Shown: positions 26,149 through 40,053 of the stretch, in pieces
Layout: each line of letters starts with the position of its first letter
Numbering within the stretch: position 1 is the first letter of the stretch
Source of the DNA: CAYHCE01 sp964355015
Lineage (GTDB): Bacteria; Cyanobacteriota; Cyanobacteriia; PCC-6307; Cyanobiaceae
Direction: 5' to 3'
NCBI GenBank assembly: GCA_964355015.1
Contig: CAYHCE010000012.1
Location: 19,277-83,276, forward strand
DNA length: 64,000 nucleotides
Program-made: the position numbers and the translations under genes
The notes under the pieces: model-generated
The model's input: the letters and a program-made list of their open reading frames with translations, nothing else
Told to the model about the DNA's origin: nothing
The model's database searches: none

Positions 26149-26775
26149 ATGACCAGCCCCTCCACCGACCGCAAGGCCTCGAACGTGGTCTGGCACGAAG
26201 CTTCGGTGGACCGCGCCGCCAGGTCTGCTCAGCGTGGGCACCGCAGCGCCATCCTCTGGTTCACCGGCCTCTCCGGGGCAGGCAAGAGCACCCTGGCCAA
26301 CGCGGTGAATGCCGAACTGTTCCGCCGCGGGCTGGCCACCTACGTGCTCGACGGTGACAACATCCGCCACGGCCTCTGCCACGACCTCGGCTTCTCCGAC
26401 GCCGACCGGGTGGAGAACATCCGCCGCATCGGCGAGGTGGCCAAGCTGTTCCTCGACGCCGGTGTGATCACCCTCACTGCTTTCGTCTCCCCCTTCCGCA
26501 CCGACCGGGACCGGGCCCGTTCCCTGGTGGAACCCGGGGATTTCATCGAAATCCACTGTGCCGCCGACCTGGCGGTCTGCGAGCAGCGGGATCCCAAGGG
26601 CCTCTATGCCAAAGCCCGGTCCGGAGTGATCAAGGAATTCACCGGCATCTCGAGCCCCTACGAGGAACCGGAAGCCCCGGAACTGCGCATCGATACCGGT
26701 GGCCAGAGCCTGGAAGACGCCGTTGGCCAGGTGATCGACTACCTGGAGGAACAGGGCCTGATCACGGCGGCATGA
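26149..26775 (+). CDS. cysC: Adenylylsulfate kinase
   Basis: CysC phosphorylates APS to PAPS in sulfate assimilation. The 208-residue product has the P-loop WFTGLSGAGKSTLANAVNAE, the substrate motif VLDGDNIRHGLCHDLGFS, RRIGEVAKLFLDAGVITLTA and the lid DPKGLYAKARSGVIKEFTGI. It starts at an ATG (TSPSTDRKASNVVWH) and has normal length. Its last 14 bp overlap the convergent AI-2E-family gene. Confidence 0.94.
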   Translation: MTSPSTDRKASNVVWHEASVDRAARSAQRGHRSAILWFTGLSGAGKSTLANAVNAELFRRGLATYVLDGDNIRHGLCHDLGFSDADRVENIRRIGEVAKLFLDAGVITLTAFVSPFRTDRDRARSLVEPGDFIEIHCAADLAVCEQRDPKGLYAKARSGVIKEFTGISSPYEEPEAPELRIDTGGQSLEDAVGQVIDYLEEQGLITAA

Positions 26776-27880
26776 CGGGCGGAACTGCGGGAGGCGTCCG
26801 GTCCCGCAGATCGGGTGCGGGATCCGGCAGCCCGAGCCGGCGGGCCAGCTCGTCGAGAAAAGTCTTGAGGCAGCTGGCCACGGGCACCGCCAGCAGCAGG
26901 CCCAGCAGATCGCCCAGGCCCAGCAGGCTGCCGACCCGCGCGCCCACCGGCAGGCTGAGCAGCAGCCAGGCCGGCTGCAGGCCCACGATCTGGCCCATCA
27001 GCCGGGGTTGAATTCCCTGATCCACCACCTGACCCACCGTGATCGCCGCGGCCAGCACCTCCACACCGGTGCGGGGATCCTCCAGGGCAAGCAGCAGGCT
27101 CACCAGCAGGATCGTCAGGGCGCTGGCGTAAGGGATCAGGGTGGTGAAGCCGATCGCCACCGCGAACAGCACGCCGTAGGGGATACCCAGCAGGGTGAAC
27201 ACCACGATCTGGGCGGCGCTGAGGATCAGGGCCAGGATCACCTGACCCCCGAAATAACCGCGGAAGGTGCGGTTCGCGGTGGTCAGCACCAGCTCACGCC
27301 AGCTGTCGGGCAGCCAGCGCGCCAGCCCGGCGCTGATCGACTCGCCACCCAGCAGCAGAAAGATCGCCAGCACGAGCACGATCAACGTGTTGATCGTGAG
27401 GGTCACCGTGGTGCCGAGCAGGCCGAGCAGCCGCTGACTGAGCTGGGAGGCCAGCTGGGTGGAGCGGGTGAGCAGGGCACTGCTGGGATCGCCGAAATCG
27501 GCGGGAATCCCATGTTCCCGGGCCCAGCCCTGGGCGCGGTCGAGCAGCGCTTCCCCCTCCACCAGCCAGCCGGGCAGGGCGTTGAGCAGGTCACCCAGCT
27601 GCTGCACCAGCCGCGGCAGCAGCCAGAGCGCCACCAGCACCAGCAGACCCAGGCCCACACCCAGCACCAGGGTCAGGGCCAGGGGCCTGGGCATGCCCCG
27701 GCCCACCAGCCAGCGACTGGGCAGATCAAGCAGGAAGGCGATCAGCGCCGCCGTGAGGAAGAGGGCGGGGAAAGGCGCCAGCGGCAGCAGCAGCTGGCGC
27801 AGCACCCAGAGGTTGAGCACCAGCAGCGGCAGAGCCAGACCGAGACGCTGCCAGGGGACGAGCGTGGTGGCGAGGCTCAT
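26762..27880 (-). CDS. AI-2E family transporter (PerM/YdiK-like permease)
   Basis: A 372-residue membrane protein with seven to eight hydrophobic segments. The pattern ALPLLVLNLWVLRQLLLPLA at the N-terminus, FRGYFGGQVILALILSAAQI, and GIPYGVLFAVAIGFTTLIPY with the helical GQIVGLQPAWLLLSL region matches the AI-2E exporter (UPF0118/PerM) family. Members transport diverse small solutes or act in Na+/H+ exchange; the substrate is unknown. It overlaps the upstream membrane-protein gene by 4 bp and the convergent cysC by 14 bp. Confidence 0.82.
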   Translation of the reverse strand: MSLATTLVPWQRLGLALPLLVLNLWVLRQLLLPLAPFPALFLTAALIAFLLDLPSRWLVGRGMPRPLALTLVLGVGLGLLVLVALWLLPRLVQQLGDLLNALPGWLVEGEALLDRAQGWAREHGIPADFGDPSSALLTRSTQLASQLSQRLLGLLGTTVTLTINTLIVLVLAIFLLLGGESISAGLARWLPDSWRELVLTTANRTFRGYFGGQVILALILSAAQIVVFTLLGIPYGVLFAVAIGFTTLIPYASALTILLVSLLLALEDPRTGVEVLAAAITVGQVVDQGIQPRLMGQIVGLQPAWLLLSLPVGARVGSLLGLGDLLGLLLAVPVASCLKTFLDELARRLGLPDPAPDLRDRTPPAVPPVMPP

Positions 27881-29406
27881 GGCGCAGCCACCGCCAGGGG
27901 ATCCAGGGGCTGGACCGACCGCCGGTCCAGCCGCAGGCCGGCCGGTGGGACCTTCACCTCGATCAGCTGCAGTCGGCCGGGAATCAGGGTCTCGAAACGA
28001 CTGTCGCCGGGGACGGCGGCGGCGGACACCGCCAGACCCCGATCCAACAGCAGCACCCGCCGCAGGGGGGGCTTCACGTCGATGAAGTCACGACGCTGAT
28101 CCAGCACCAGATCCGCTTCCCCGTGGTCGTAGGCGCTCAGGTGAACCGAGGGCAGACGGTAGGCCCTCCGATTGGAGCGCCCACTGACCACAACCAACGT
28201 GGTGGACGGATCGAAGCGCCGGGCCGCCCGGATGGCCACGCCCCATTCGTGGTCGTAGGAGCGCAGATTCTCGGCAAAACGATCCCCTGGCACCAGCAGA
28301 AAGAGCAGGCACTGCAGCAGGAGCACCAGCAGGAGATCCCGGGGCCAGCGCAGCGGACCGGTCTCACGGCCCACCGCCGCCAGCCGCCCGGCCAGGAGCA
28401 GCAGCAGCGCCGGCAGCAGCGTGGTGGCATGGCCCATGCGTGTGAAATGGACCAGCAGCAGGTACAGAGCCGACGGCAGCACCCAGAGGGCGATGAACAA
28501 CCGCCGCCAACGCCACGAGCCCGCCGCCGCTGGCAGGGTGCCGGCAGTGGCCCCACGCCGCCAGGTCAGGAGAGCTAGGCCGATCGCGGCCGGCGCCGTC
28601 AGGGCGATGGTGCGGAGCAACAGCCAGGTATTGCCGAGCACCCCACCTTCGCTGGCCTGCTGCGCGTGGTCTCCCTTCCAGGCCATCAATCGAGACCAGT
28701 AGGCCCCCAGTCCGCCGGCCTCCTCCAGGAAGGCATGCCCCCACCACAGGAGCAACCCCAGGCCAAGGGCCGCCGCCGCCAGCAGCCGCCAGGCCTGCAG
28801 CCCGTGGCGCCAGCCCCGCAGACAGCAGAGGAGCACCAGCGGCAGGAGGAACAGCGGAGTATTGGGCCGGATTCCCCCCGCGGTGGCCATCAGCAGGGAA
28901 AGGGGAGGCAGAAAGCCGCGTTCCCCCTCCGCCACGCCCCAGGCGCAGCAACCGATGGCCGTCACCCAGCCCAGCTCGGTGCCGTAGCTGAGGGGCTGGC
29001 TGGCATAGAACCAGAGCAGGGGGCCGCTGAACAGAAGGGCCGCCATCCACCAGGCCGCCCGCAGCCCCCCCCAGCGATAAGCCAGCAGCCAGCCGAAAGG
29101 CAGCGCCAAGGCTGCCACCACGGCATTCACCAGTTCGAGGGCCGCCACGCCGTTGCCGTCCACAAGCGGCAGGCTCAGCCGTCCGAGGCTGATCAGCCAC
29201 CAGAAGCAGCCGGGCAGGTGGGGCTGATGGCGGTCGAGGTCGAAGTCAGTGAGGGCGAGCACGAAGTTGCCCGCGTCCCAGGCCTGCACCAGCTCGGTGC
29301 GGGTCGCCCAGCGGCTGAGCGCTCCGGCCAGCACCAGCAGCAGCGCACAGAGCCAGGGGCCGGGCAGACCCTGCTGGCGCAGCTGGTCGCGCAGGGTAGG
29401 AGTCAT
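27877..29406 (-). CDS. Polytopic membrane protein resembling GT-C glycosyltransferases
   Basis: The 509-residue product has about 10-11 hydrophobic segments. An early loop holds acidic residues typical of the first extracytoplasmic loop of GT-C enzymes (VQAWDAGNFVLALTDFDLDR, then HQPHLPGCFWW), and a soluble C-terminal domain follows the last helix (VVVSGRSNRRAYRLPSVHLS). This layout fits dolichyl-phosphate-mannose or arnT-like glycosyltransferases acting on lipid-linked sugars. Substrate and product are unknown. It overlaps both neighbours by 4 bp (purE upstream, the AI-2E-type gene downstream), so the three are probably one transcription unit. Confidence 0.6.
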   Translation of the reverse strand: MTPTLRDQLRQQGLPGPWLCALLLVLAGALSRWATRTELVQAWDAGNFVLALTDFDLDRHQPHLPGCFWWLISLGRLSLPLVDGNGVAALELVNAVVAALALPFGWLLAYRWGGLRAAWWMAALLFSGPLLWFYASQPLSYGTELGWVTAIGCCAWGVAEGERGFLPPLSLLMATAGGIRPNTPLFLLPLVLLCCLRGWRHGLQAWRLLAAAALGLGLLLWWGHAFLEEAGGLGAYWSRLMAWKGDHAQQASEGGVLGNTWLLLRTIALTAPAAIGLALLTWRRGATAGTLPAAAGSWRWRRLFIALWVLPSALYLLLVHFTRMGHATTLLPALLLLLAGRLAAVGRETGPLRWPRDLLLVLLLQCLLFLLVPGDRFAENLRSYDHEWGVAIRAARRFDPSTTLVVVSGRSNRRAYRLPSVHLSAYDHGEADLVLDQRRDFIDVKPPLRRVLLLDRGLAVSAAAVPGDSRFETLIPGRLQLIEVKVPPAGLRLDRRSVQPLDPLAVAAP

Positions 29407-29987
29407 CTGCCCATTTCCCGCAGGTAGGCCGCGACGCCCAGATCCTGCAGGCGCTCGTCCTTGGCCCGCACCTGGTCGTGCAGCTGATGTTGGTAGGCCG
29501 ACAGCTCGGCAGCGAGTCGGGCATCCGAGATCGCCAGGATCCTGACAGCCAGCAGACCGGCGTTGAGGCCGTTGCCGATCGCCACCGTGGCGACAGGAAT
29601 GCCGGCAGGCATCTGCACGATCGAGTGGAGTGAATCCACCCCCGAGAGGGCCCGGCTCAGGACCGGTACGCCGATCACCGGCAGGGTCGTCAGCGACGCC
29701 ACCATGCCAGGCAGGTGGGCCGCCCCACCGGCACCGGCGATGATCACCTTGAACCCCCTGCCGGCGGCCCGACCGGCGAACTCCACCATCTCGAGCGGCG
29801 TGCGGTGGGCCGAGAGCACCCGCACGACCACCTCCACCCCGAAGCGCTCGAGCAGCTCCACGGCGGGCTGCATCGTGGACAGGTCGGAATCGCTGCCCAT
29901 CACCACCGCTACCGGCGGAACGGCGGCGCCGGGGGCAGGCTCGGGCAGCGGCACGGCGGGAACGGCGGACGGGCTCTCAACGGCCAC
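29403..29987 (-). CDS. purE: N5-carboxyaminoimidazole ribonucleotide mutase
   Basis: PurE class I converts N5-CAIR to CAIR in purine synthesis. The core has the active-site motif VAVVMGSDSDLSTMQPAVEL, the SAHRTP loop (VVRVLSAHRTPLEMVEFAG) and IIAGAGGAAHLPGMVASLT. A GTG at 29987 gives 194 residues with a 30-residue Pro/Ala-rich N-terminal extension; an internal ATG at the MGSDSD motif would be too late, so the GTG or a similar upstream start is needed. It is divergent from nagA (58 bp between start codons) and overlaps the downstream membrane-protein gene by 4 bp. Confidence 0.9.
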   Translation of the reverse strand: MAVESPSAVPAVPLPEPAPGAAVPPVAVVMGSDSDLSTMQPAVELLERFGVEVVVRVLSAHRTPLEMVEFAGRAAGRGFKVIIAGAGGAAHLPGMVASLTTLPVIGVPVLSRALSGVDSLHSIVQMPAGIPVATVAIGNGLNAGLLAVRILAISDARLAAELSAYQHQLHDQVRAKDERLQDLGVAAYLREMGR

Positions 29988-30045
29988 GATGCTTCGGCGG
30001 TGAGGATGGCATTCTCCCGCTCGCCGCGGCCCACCGCCGAAGTCC

Positions 30046-31203
30046 ATGCGCTGGCTCAGCAACGTCCGCCTGCCCGAAGCCGGCGACTGCACAGACAAGG
30101 CCGCCCGCCGCTGGCGCATCGGGCTGGACGGACAGGGCCAGATCAGCAGCGTGCAGCCTCTGGCGAGCGGCAGCGTCGCCGCCGGCGAGGACTGGCATGG
30201 GGACTGGCTCAGCCCGGCCGGCGTGGACCTGCAGATCAACGGCGGGCTGGGCCTGGCCTTTCCCGAGCTGGAACCGGGGGATCTGCCCAGGCTTCTGGAG
30301 CTGCTGGAGCGGCTCTGGGGCGACGGAGTCGAAGCGATCTGCCCCACCCTGGTGACCTGCGGTGTGGAGCCGCTGCGGCAGGCCCTGACCGTGCTGCGCC
30401 AGGCAAGGGAGCGGCACCGGCCCGGACGCTGCCTGCTGCTGGGCGCCCACCTGGAGGGGCCCTTCCTGGCCCCGGCCCGCCGTGGCGCCCATCCGCTGGC
30501 GCACCTCTGTCCGCCGAGCCAGGGGGCCCTGGCCGAGCGCATCGGTGGCTTCGAGGAGGAGATCGACCTGGTCACCCTGGCGCCGGAGCTGGCGGGGGCG
30601 CACGCAGTGATCGACGCCCTCCGGCAGTGGGGGATCCTGGTGAGCCTCGGTCACAGCGAGGCCACGGAGGCCGAAGCCCACCGGGCGTTCGACGCAGGGG
30701 TCAGCATGGTCACCCATGCCTTCAACGCCATGCCGGACATGCAGCGCCGGGCCCCCGGGCCGGTGGCTGCGGCGGCGCTGCGCACGGATGTGGCCCTGGG
30801 CCTGATCGCCGACGGGGTGCATGTGGCCCCCACGATGGCGGTGCTGCTGCAGCGGCTGGCGCCGCGCCAGGTGGTGCTGGTCAGCGACGCGCTCGGCCCC
30901 TATGGACTCGGCGAGGGCCGGCATCACTGGGACGAGCGGGTACTGCTTGTGGAGGACGGTAGCTGCCGGCTCGAGGATGGCACCCTGGCGGGCGTCACCC
31001 TGCCGCTGCTGGAAGGGGTGGTGCGACTGGCCCGCTGGAGCGGGGCACCGGGCCGAGCGATCGCGGCGGCCACGCTGCTGCCGCGGCGGGTGCTGGGCGA
31101 CGAGCGGCCGCTGCAGGAGATGCTGGTCGGTCTGCCCCTCGCCGAGACCCTGCGCTGGAGCGGCGGTGGCGAAACGGACCTCTGCTGGCGGCGTGCCGCC
31201 TGA
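30046..31203 (+). CDS. nagA: N-acetylglucosamine-6-phosphate deacetylase
   Basis: NagA removes acetate from GlcNAc-6-P in amino-sugar recycling. The 385-residue amidohydrolase has GVDLQINGGLGLAF (metal-site region), GAHLEGPFLAPARRGAHP (metal Glu), GHSEATEAEAH, THAFNAMPDMQRR (metal His) and the catalytic Asp in VLVSDALGPYG. It begins at an ATG divergent from purE. No nagB or PTS gene is adjacent, consistent with cell-wall sugar recycling rather than uptake. Confidence 0.9.
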   Translation: MRWLSNVRLPEAGDCTDKAARRWRIGLDGQGQISSVQPLASGSVAAGEDWHGDWLSPAGVDLQINGGLGLAFPELEPGDLPRLLELLERLWGDGVEAICPTLVTCGVEPLRQALTVLRQARERHRPGRCLLLGAHLEGPFLAPARRGAHPLAHLCPPSQGALAERIGGFEEEIDLVTLAPELAGAHAVIDALRQWGILVSLGHSEATEAEAHRAFDAGVSMVTHAFNAMPDMQRRAPGPVAAAALRTDVALGLIADGVHVAPTMAVLLQRLAPRQVVLVSDALGPYGLGEGRHHWDERVLLVEDGSCRLEDGTLAGVTLPLLEGVVRLARWSGAPGRAIAAATLLPRRVLGDERPLQEMLVGLPLAETLRWSGGGETDLCWRRAA

Positions 31204-31241
31204 GCGCTCCTTAGGATCCGCCCCACCGCACGTTCCCCCCG

Positions 31242-31997
31242 ATGACCGCTGATCCGCTGCTGGACTCCACCCCGGCGGGCCCCCTGGCGGCACCCGACAC
31301 CTCCTGCCCCAAGCTGGCCGAGAAGGCGGAGGTGCGCGACTACTTCAACAGCACCGGCTTCGAGCGCTGGAACCGGATCTACAGCGACAGCGACGAGGTC
31401 AACAAGGTGCAGCGGAACATCCGGATCGGGCACCAGAAGACGGTGGATCAGGTGCTCGCCTGGCTGGAGGAGGAGGGCGACCTGCAGACCCGCAGCTTCT
31501 GCGATGCGGGCTGCGGTGTGGGAAGCCTGAGCCTGCCGCTGGCCCGGCTGGGGGCCGCCAGCATCGCCGCCAGCGACCTCTCCGAGGCGATGGTGGCGGA
31601 GGCCCGGCGGCGTGCCGGCAACGCCGGTATCCCGGCCGGGCGGCTGAGCTTCACGACCTCCGATCTCGAAAGCCTCGGCGGCCGGTACGACACCGTGATC
31701 TGTCTGGACGTGTTCATTCACTACCCCCAGCCCGCCGCCGAGGAGATGGTGCGCCATCTGGCGGGCCTCGCCGAGCGGCATCTGATCGTGAGTTTCGCGC
31801 CCTACACCCCTCTGCTGGCGCTGCTGAAGTCGATCGGGCAGCTCTTCCCCGGACCGAGCAGGACGACCCGGGCCTACACCCTGCGCGAGTCCGGAATCCT
31901 GGCGGCGGCGGCCCAGGCCGGCTTTCGCCCGGTGCGCCGCAGCCTCAACCAGGCCCCCTTCTACTTCTCCCGCCTGATCGCGTTCTCGCGCGACTGA
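31242..31997 (+). CDS. chlM: Magnesium-protoporphyrin IX O-methyltransferase
   Basis: ChlM (BchM) methylates Mg-protoporphyrin IX with SAM, a step of chlorophyll synthesis. The 251-residue product has VRDYFNSTGFERWNRIYSDS (a highly conserved ChlM start), the SAM motif CDAGCGVGSLSLPLARLGA, CLDVFIHYPQ and the C-terminal FYFSRLIAFSR. The start ATG is preceded by a 38-bp gap from nagA. It converges on glsF with a 15-bp gap. Confidence 0.95.
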   Translation: MTADPLLDSTPAGPLAAPDTSCPKLAEKAEVRDYFNSTGFERWNRIYSDSDEVNKVQRNIRIGHQKTVDQVLAWLEEEGDLQTRSFCDAGCGVGSLSLPLARLGAASIAASDLSEAMVAEARRRAGNAGIPAGRLSFTTSDLESLGGRYDTVICLDVFIHYPQPAAEEMVRHLAGLAERHLIVSFAPYTPLLALLKSIGQLFPGPSRTTRAYTLRESGILAAAAQAGFRPVRRSLNQAPFYFSRLIAFSRD

Positions 31998-32012
31998 GCC
32001 AGCGCCCGTCAG

Positions 32013-36611
<4,599 letters not shown>

Positions 36612-36737
36612 AGCCCGGCAACGACCTGGGAGATCCGGCGGAAACCCCGATCTGCTGGGGAGACCGCCCTATGGGGACAAGGGATCCTAGAGACCAGTCC
36701 TCGGGGTTAGCGTTCACCATCAACCGAAAGGGGCCCG

Positions 36738-38630
36738 ATGGCGCGGCCGATCAACCCTCCCCCCTCCCAGCGGCTGCACTGGATGGCCCTGGTGGTGGTG
36801 TCGGTGCTGCCCGCCGCGGCCGGTCCCGGCGCCCTGGCCCAATCAGGCTGGAACCGGCCCAGCACACCGCCGCCGCCCCCGGGCCAGCTGGCGCCGGGCC
36901 TGGCGCCGTTGCGCGGCGAGGCCTCCGCGGAAGGCCGCAGCCTGGAGATCAACGGCCGGCGCCAGCAGGCGCGCTGGCAGTGGCAGGACCAGGCGAACGC
37001 TCAACCAGCCCAGCTCTGGCTGCCTCTGGAGGTGCTGCAGGGACAGCTGGGTTTCGCCAGCCGCAGCCGACCCGACGGCGGCCTGGATCTGGAATGGTTC
37101 GGGCTCGGCCAGCGCGTACCGGCGGAAGGGCTGCGCAGCCTCGACGACGAGGTGGCGCTGGACGTGGGGCCGCTGCTGCGCGCCGCCGGCGTGCGGGTCG
37201 AACCGGGACCGGGCACCCTGCGGCTCCAGGTACCCCAGCCGGCCCTGCTGCGGGTCCGGGCCTCCGCGCCGGGAGCAGGGCGCCGCGTGGTGCTCGATCT
37301 CGAGGGCGTCGCCCTGGTGCGTCAGGATCCCGGCCAGCTGCTGGTGGGGCTGCGCAGCACGGACAGCCAGCGCGCCGACCTGCAGGCACTCGGTCTGACG
37401 GTGGTCCAGAGCGCTGAGGGCCTGCTGATCCGGCAGGGCCGAGGTCCCGGCCGGGTGCTCACCCTGGGAAGTCCGGCTCGGCTTGTGCTCGATCTCTCCG
37501 CTGCAGGGGAAGCCGCTGCAGCCACGCCACCGCCCCTGGATCCACGCCTGCAGGCCCTGCTCGACCGCAGCGTGGCGATCGAGCGCCAGATGCGCTCGAT
37601 CGGACAGCGGCAGCTGCTGATCAGCAGCGTGCGGCTCGATCCGCGCAGCAGCCCGCTGGAGCTGCGCCTGCTCACCCGCGGCGACGGGATGGAGGGCCTC
37701 AGTTCCCTGCCGGCACTGGCCCAGCGTGAACAGGCGCTGGTGGCCATCAACGGCGGTTTCTTCAACCGGGTCAGACGGATGCCGCTCGGCGCCCTCAAGG
37801 ACGAGGGGCGGTGGTTGTCGGGACCGATCCTCAACAGGGGTGCCGTGGCGTGGCAGCCCGGCAGCCTGCCCCGTTTCGGCCGGCTCTCACTGGAGGAATG
37901 GCTGGTGGACGGCAACGGCCAGCGCTGGCCCGTCACGAGCGTGAACAGCGGCTACGTGCAGCGGGGGCTGGCCCGCTACACGGCCGACTGGGGCCGTGGC
38001 TACCGGGCCCTGAGCGGCAACGAATCCGGCCTGCTCGTCAGCCGAGGCGTGGTGCAGCAGCAGCTGGACAGCGGCCGCCTCGAGCAGGGCGTCGCCCTCG
38101 GCCCCGAAGACATGCTGCTGGTGGGCAGGGCCGGCGTGATCCCCCCCTGGAGCGTGGGCAGCCGCCTGAACCTCTCCAGCCGGGCCAACGACCCGGTCGG
38201 CGACCAGCCCTTCGTGATGGGGGGCGGCCCCCTGCTGCTGCTGGGCGGCCGGGTGGTGCTGAACGGCACGGCAGAGGGGTTCAGCCCGGCGTTCCAGAGC
38301 CAGGGGGCACCACGCACCGTGATCGGCACCGATGGGCGCCAGCTCTGGCTGGTCACCCTGCAGGGAGTGGAGAACAGCGGCCCCACCCTGAGTGAAACGG
38401 CGGCCGTGCTGCGCCAGATGGGCCTGCAGGACGCCCTCAACCTCGATGGCGGCAGCTCGACGGGACTGCTGGTGGGCACCTCCCTGACCGTCAAGGGCCG
38501 GGGCGTGACCGCCTCGATCCACAACGGCCTCGGGCTGGTTCCCCGCAACGCCCGGGCAGCGGAGGGCAGCGAGGCGCGGCTCAGCCGGGGGGATCGCGGC
38601 TGGGCTCCGTCGGCAGCGCTGGCAGACTGA
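36738..38630 (+). CDS. Secreted phosphodiester glycosidase (NAGPA domain) family protein
   Basis: The 630-residue product has a signal peptide (about residues 14-35, hydrophobic core ALVVVSVLPAAAGPGALA) and a repeat-containing middle that resembles the beta-rich AMIN/copper-amine-oxidase-like cell-wall modules. The C-terminal NAGPA (DUF2233) domain has VAINGGFFNRVRRMPLGALK and LNLDGGSSTGLLVGTSLTV. NAGPA-domain proteins hydrolyse GlcNAc-phosphodiester bonds; this one is likely periplasmic or outer-surface, with unknown substrate. A good Shine-Dalgarno (AAAGGGG) precedes the ATG. It is divergent from glsF. Confidence 0.78.
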   Translation: MARPINPPPSQRLHWMALVVVSVLPAAAGPGALAQSGWNRPSTPPPPPGQLAPGLAPLRGEASAEGRSLEINGRRQQARWQWQDQANAQPAQLWLPLEVLQGQLGFASRSRPDGGLDLEWFGLGQRVPAEGLRSLDDEVALDVGPLLRAAGVRVEPGPGTLRLQVPQPALLRVRASAPGAGRRVVLDLEGVALVRQDPGQLLVGLRSTDSQRADLQALGLTVVQSAEGLLIRQGRGPGRVLTLGSPARLVLDLSAAGEAAAATPPPLDPRLQALLDRSVAIERQMRSIGQRQLLISSVRLDPRSSPLELRLLTRGDGMEGLSSLPALAQREQALVAINGGFFNRVRRMPLGALKDEGRWLSGPILNRGAVAWQPGSLPRFGRLSLEEWLVDGNGQRWPVTSVNSGYVQRGLARYTADWGRGYRALSGNESGLLVSRGVVQQQLDSGRLEQGVALGPEDMLLVGRAGVIPPWSVGSRLNLSSRANDPVGDQPFVMGGGPLLLLGGRVVLNGTAEGFSPAFQSQGAPRTVIGTDGRQLWLVTLQGVENSGPTLSETAAVLRQMGLQDALNLDGGSSTGLLVGTSLTVKGRGVTASIHNGLGLVPRNARAAEGSEARLSRGDRGWAPSAALAD

Positions 38631-38655
38631 CGTTCCGCGCCCATCCACCCGCACC

Positions 38656-39012
38656 ATGCCGAAGGGGCTCAGCCTGCGACTGACGGCCGCCGCCGCCGCC
38701 GAGCTCGGTCGTCAGGCTGCGGTGGCCGGCACCCCCGGCCTGATGCACCTGGATCTGGTGGAGGGGAGCTGCGAGCGCTGGGTGATCCGCATCCGGCCCG
38801 GCCATCTCGCCGGTGTGCCGCTGGCCCGTGCCGATGGCATCACGCTCCATGCCCCGGCGGAACAGATCCCGCTGCTGGCCGGGCTGAACCTCGACTACCG
38901 GGGCGATCTCAGTGGCGGTGGCTTCCTGATCCGCTCCGCCGAAGGAGTGAGCTGCTGCGCCTGCGGCGCCTCGTTCAGCCGCCCCAGCGGCATGGGGACC
39001 ACGGCAAAGTAA
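38656..39012 (+). CDS. A-type iron-sulfur carrier-like protein (IscA/HesB fold)
   Basis: The 118-residue product has the HesB/IscA pattern: LRLTAAAAAELGRQ, MHLDLVEGSCERWVIRI (first Cys), PLLAGLNLDYRGDLSGGGFL and the C-terminal SCCACGASF with a C-x-C pair. All three cluster-ligand positions appear conserved, although the sequence departs from canonical IscA/SufA. Such proteins carry or deliver Fe-S clusters. It lies 53 bp upstream of rpsL on the same strand. Confidence 0.7.
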   Translation: MPKGLSLRLTAAAAAELGRQAAVAGTPGLMHLDLVEGSCERWVIRIRPGHLAGVPLARADGITLHAPAEQIPLLAGLNLDYRGDLSGGGFLIRSAEGVSCCACGASFSRPSGMGTTAK

Positions 39013-39065
39013 GGTGGCGGATTGTCGAAAACGGTCGGACGTCCGACCCCCCACTCCGGCCCTCG

Positions 39066-39440
39066 ATGCCCACGATTCAGCAGCTGATCCGCACCGAGCG
39101 GCAGCGTCTCACCCGCAAGACCAAGTCCCCGGCCCTCCGCGCCTGTCCGGAGCGACGTGGCGTGTGCACCCGCGTGTACACCTCCACCCCCAAGAAGCCC
39201 AACTCGGCACTGCGCAAGGTGGCCCGTGTGCGCCTCACCTCAGGATTCGAGGTCACGGCCTACATCCCGGGGATCGGCCACAACCTCCAGGAGCACTCGG
39301 TGGTGCTCATCCGCGGTGGCCGTGTCAAGGACCTGCCGGGTGTCCGCTACCACATCATCCGTGGCACCCTCGATACTTCCGGTGTGAAGGATCGCCGCCA
39401 GAGCCGTTCCAAGTACGGCGCCAAGACGCCCAAGGATTGA
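39066..39440 (+). CDS. rpsL: 30S ribosomal protein S12
   Basis: S12 sits at the decoding centre of the 30S subunit. The 124-residue product has the invariant TKSPALRACPERRGVCTRVY, KKPNSALRKVARVRL and RGGRVKDLPGVRYHIIRG stretches; the Lys of KKPN and the Lys of RVKDLPG are the classical streptomycin-resistance positions and have the sensitive-type residue. It is the first gene of the str operon rpsL-rpsG-fusA-tuf. Confidence 0.98.
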   Translation: MPTIQQLIRTERQRLTRKTKSPALRACPERRGVCTRVYTSTPKKPNSALRKVARVRLTSGFEVTAYIPGIGHNLQEHSVVLIRGGRVKDLPGVRYHIIRGTLDTSGVKDRRQSRSKYGAKTPKD

Positions 39441-39482
39441 TCCCGTCTTCTCCCAACCCCTCGCTCCGATCCCCTCAGGTCT

Positions 39483-39953
39483 ATGTCCCGCCGCAACGCT
39501 GCTGAGAAGCGCCCGATTCTTCCCGATCCCCAGTTCAACAGCCGCCTCGCCAGCATGATCGTGGCTCGGCTCATGAAGCACGGCAAGAAATCAACCGCCC
39601 AGCGCATCCTGTCCGATGCCTTCGGTCTGATCAACGACCGCACCGGAACCGATCCTCTCGAGGTGTTCGAAACGGCGGTCCGCAACGCCACCCCATTGGT
39701 GGAAGTCCGGGCCCGGCGGGTGGGCGGCGCCACCTATCAGGTACCGATGGAAGTGCGCCAGGAGCGTGGAACGGCCATGGCGCTGCGCTGGCTGGTGAAC
39801 TTCTCACGGGCCCGCAATGGCCGCAGCATGGCCCAGAAGCTCGCCGGTGAGTTGGTGGACGCCGCCAACGAAGCCGGCAGCGCCGTCCGCAAGCGGGAGG
39901 AAACCCACAAGATGGCCGAAGCGAACAAGGCATTCGCCCACTACCGCTACTGA
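39483..39953 (+). CDS. rpsG: 30S ribosomal protein S7
   Basis: S7 nucleates assembly of the 30S head. The 156-residue product begins with MSRRNAAEKRPILPDPQFNS and has AQRILSDAFGLINDRTGTDP, VRARRVGGATYQVPMEV and the C-terminal AFAHYRY. Length is that of bacterial S7. It lies 42 bp after rpsL and 100 bp before fusA in the str operon. Confidence 0.98.
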   Translation: MSRRNAAEKRPILPDPQFNSRLASMIVARLMKHGKKSTAQRILSDAFGLINDRTGTDPLEVFETAVRNATPLVEVRARRVGGATYQVPMEVRQERGTAMALRWLVNFSRARNGRSMAQKLAGELVDAANEAGSAVRKREETHKMAEANKAFAHYRY

Positions 39954-40053
39954 GCGGGCAACCGGGCTGGGTCGCGGGCGATGTCAGCCATCCCGGCCCA
40001 CCCTTTACAGTAACGCCCGCATTTTCGTCGATCAACCTCCGGAGACCCTCACC

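Noticed and set aside
36612..36737. An NtcA site (GTA-N8-TAC) in the glsF promoter region
   Set aside because: No such motif was found in the 126-bp spacer on either strand.
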